Part shown: positions 63,657-64,000 of the stretch, piece by piece
Layout: every line of letters begins with the position of its first letter
Position numbering within the stretch: the first letter of the stretch is position 1
Assembly (NCBI GenBank): GCA_025766275.1
Contig: JAFKAC010000014.1
Span: 558,001 to 622,000 of the forward strand
Source of the DNA: Lactarius indigo
Lineage: Eukaryota > Basidiomycota > Agaricomycetes > Russulales > Russulaceae
DNA length: 64,000 nucleotides
Direction of reading: 5' to 3'
Program-made: the position numbers and the translations under genes
The notes under the pieces: model-generated
The model's input: only the letters and a program-made list of their open reading frames with translations
Told to the model about the DNA's origin: nothing
The model's database searches: none

Positions 63657-64000
63657 ATGCAGTCTGATCATCTATCTGGGAGCTCAGCTGGGGAATCTGA
63701 GGTTTCCCGTCCATCTATCCATGCCCTTGGTGACAGGTTTTCCATCACTTCTCAGGATGCCCGCATCCTGAAGGGGTATGTTGAAGAGTTTCAAAATGCT
63801 GACACAGAGATATGGAAGACCATCCTTGAGAAGGCTATGGGGGAGCTATATACTCTTCGGCCTCCAAACTCTACATTCAATAAGAAGATGGCCAAGATGG
63901 TATGCATACTTGTACTCTATCCATGTAATCACTCATGGACACAAAATGACCTCCAGAAAATCAGGACATGGTTTTACAATCACTACTCACGTCCTCATCG
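63657..64000 (+). CDS. hypothetical protein, 5' part, runs off right edge
   Basis: Exon 1 63657-63899 (81 codons) starts with an ATG after an AT-rich leader. A 57-nt intron (gtatgc...ctccag) leads to exon 2 from 63957, open to the edge. The sequence includes QDARILKGYVEEFQNADTEI and, across the splice, KIRTWFYNHYSRP. Charged helices ending in a W-F-x-N-x-x-S/T-R motif recall uncharacterised basidiomycete proteins near transposons, but I cannot name a family. Splicing keeps the frame. Confidence 0.6.
   Translation, partial: MQSDHLSGSSAGESEVSRPSIHALGDRFSITSQDARILKGYVEEFQNADTEIWKTILEKAMGELYTLRPPNSTFNKKMAKMVCILVLYPCNHSWTQNDLQKIRTWFYNHYSRPH

Larger units (their letters stand above)
52737..64000 (-). 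mobile_element. probable KDZ (Kyakuja-Dileera-Zisupton) transposon with accessory genes, right end outside window
   Basis: A complete KDZ transposase gene lies at 57634-53737 on the minus strand. Around it are genes of unknown function on both strands and two palindromic tandem arrays (52737-53560, 62830-63545). KDZ elements are large, basidiomycete-enriched DNA transposons with variable cargo. I could not find terminal inverted repeats or the 8-bp TSD, so the limits are arbitrary: the left edge is where the array begins and the right edge is the window end. Some of the genes at 58-64 kb might be chromosomal neighbours. Confidence 0.55.

Overview
The window looks like a transposon-rich accessory region of a basidiomycete (Agaricomycete-type) genome. 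The basis is many 45-95 nt GT-AG introns, F-box and penta-EF-hand genes split in fungal style, chromodomain Ty3/gypsy elements, hAT elements and a KDZ (Kyakuja-Dileera-Zisupton) transposon. There is no sign of bacterial organisation. Gene models were built by hand from splice signals and reading-frame continuity; no searches were run.

Layout. (1) 1-12.3 kb, host-gene region, mostly minus strand: two tandem penta-EF-hand (PEF) calcium-binding protein genes (5056-6445 and 7189-8442, ten exons each, nine introns at matching places) and an F-box gene (10326-12065) whose 3' part and flank occur again as diverged fragments near 4.1-4.9 kb and 2.3-2.7 kb. The rest of this part carries no gene I can support. 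(2) 12.34-16.73 kb: a hAT element (9-bp TIR, 8-bp TSD ACTGGCAC) whose transposase is broken by a tRNA-containing SINE-like insert and two solo LTRs, each with its own target duplication. (3) 16.7-18.95 kb: spacer with LTR-like debris. (4) about 18.95-46.74 kb: an old Ty3/gypsy chromovirus serving as host for a nest. Inside it are an intact hAT element (19676-25719, 817-aa transposase), a solo LTR (27596-28101) and a full gypsy element E (30414-45943). E itself contains a full, oppositely oriented gypsy element F (31631-39481). Every insertion has a recognisable target duplication. (5) 47.6-52.5 kb: a gypsy element G with 5' LTR, cut off in integrase. (6) 52.7 kb to the right edge: a probable KDZ transposon with an apparently intact 1126-aa ten-exon transposase (57634-53737), three or four accessory genes (one with a Zn2Cys6-like cysteine cluster) and two tandem arrays built from TTCCGTG/CACGGAA palindromes.

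How it fits together. The nest gives a relative order: host gypsy, then E, then F. LTR divergence agrees (E 4 differences in 455 bp; F 2 in 511 bp). Nearly all differences are C/T (or G/A) at CpG, and premature stops in the gypsy copies are TGA, ten of them where a sibling element has arginine, as expected from deamination of methylated CGA codons. The gypsy elements share three features worth a second look: a C-terminal domain of about 380 residues after the chromodomain, gag/pol overlaps with canonical -1 frameshift heptamers (GGGAAAA, GGATTTT), and gag frames with no ATG but a GTG in a Kozak-like context.
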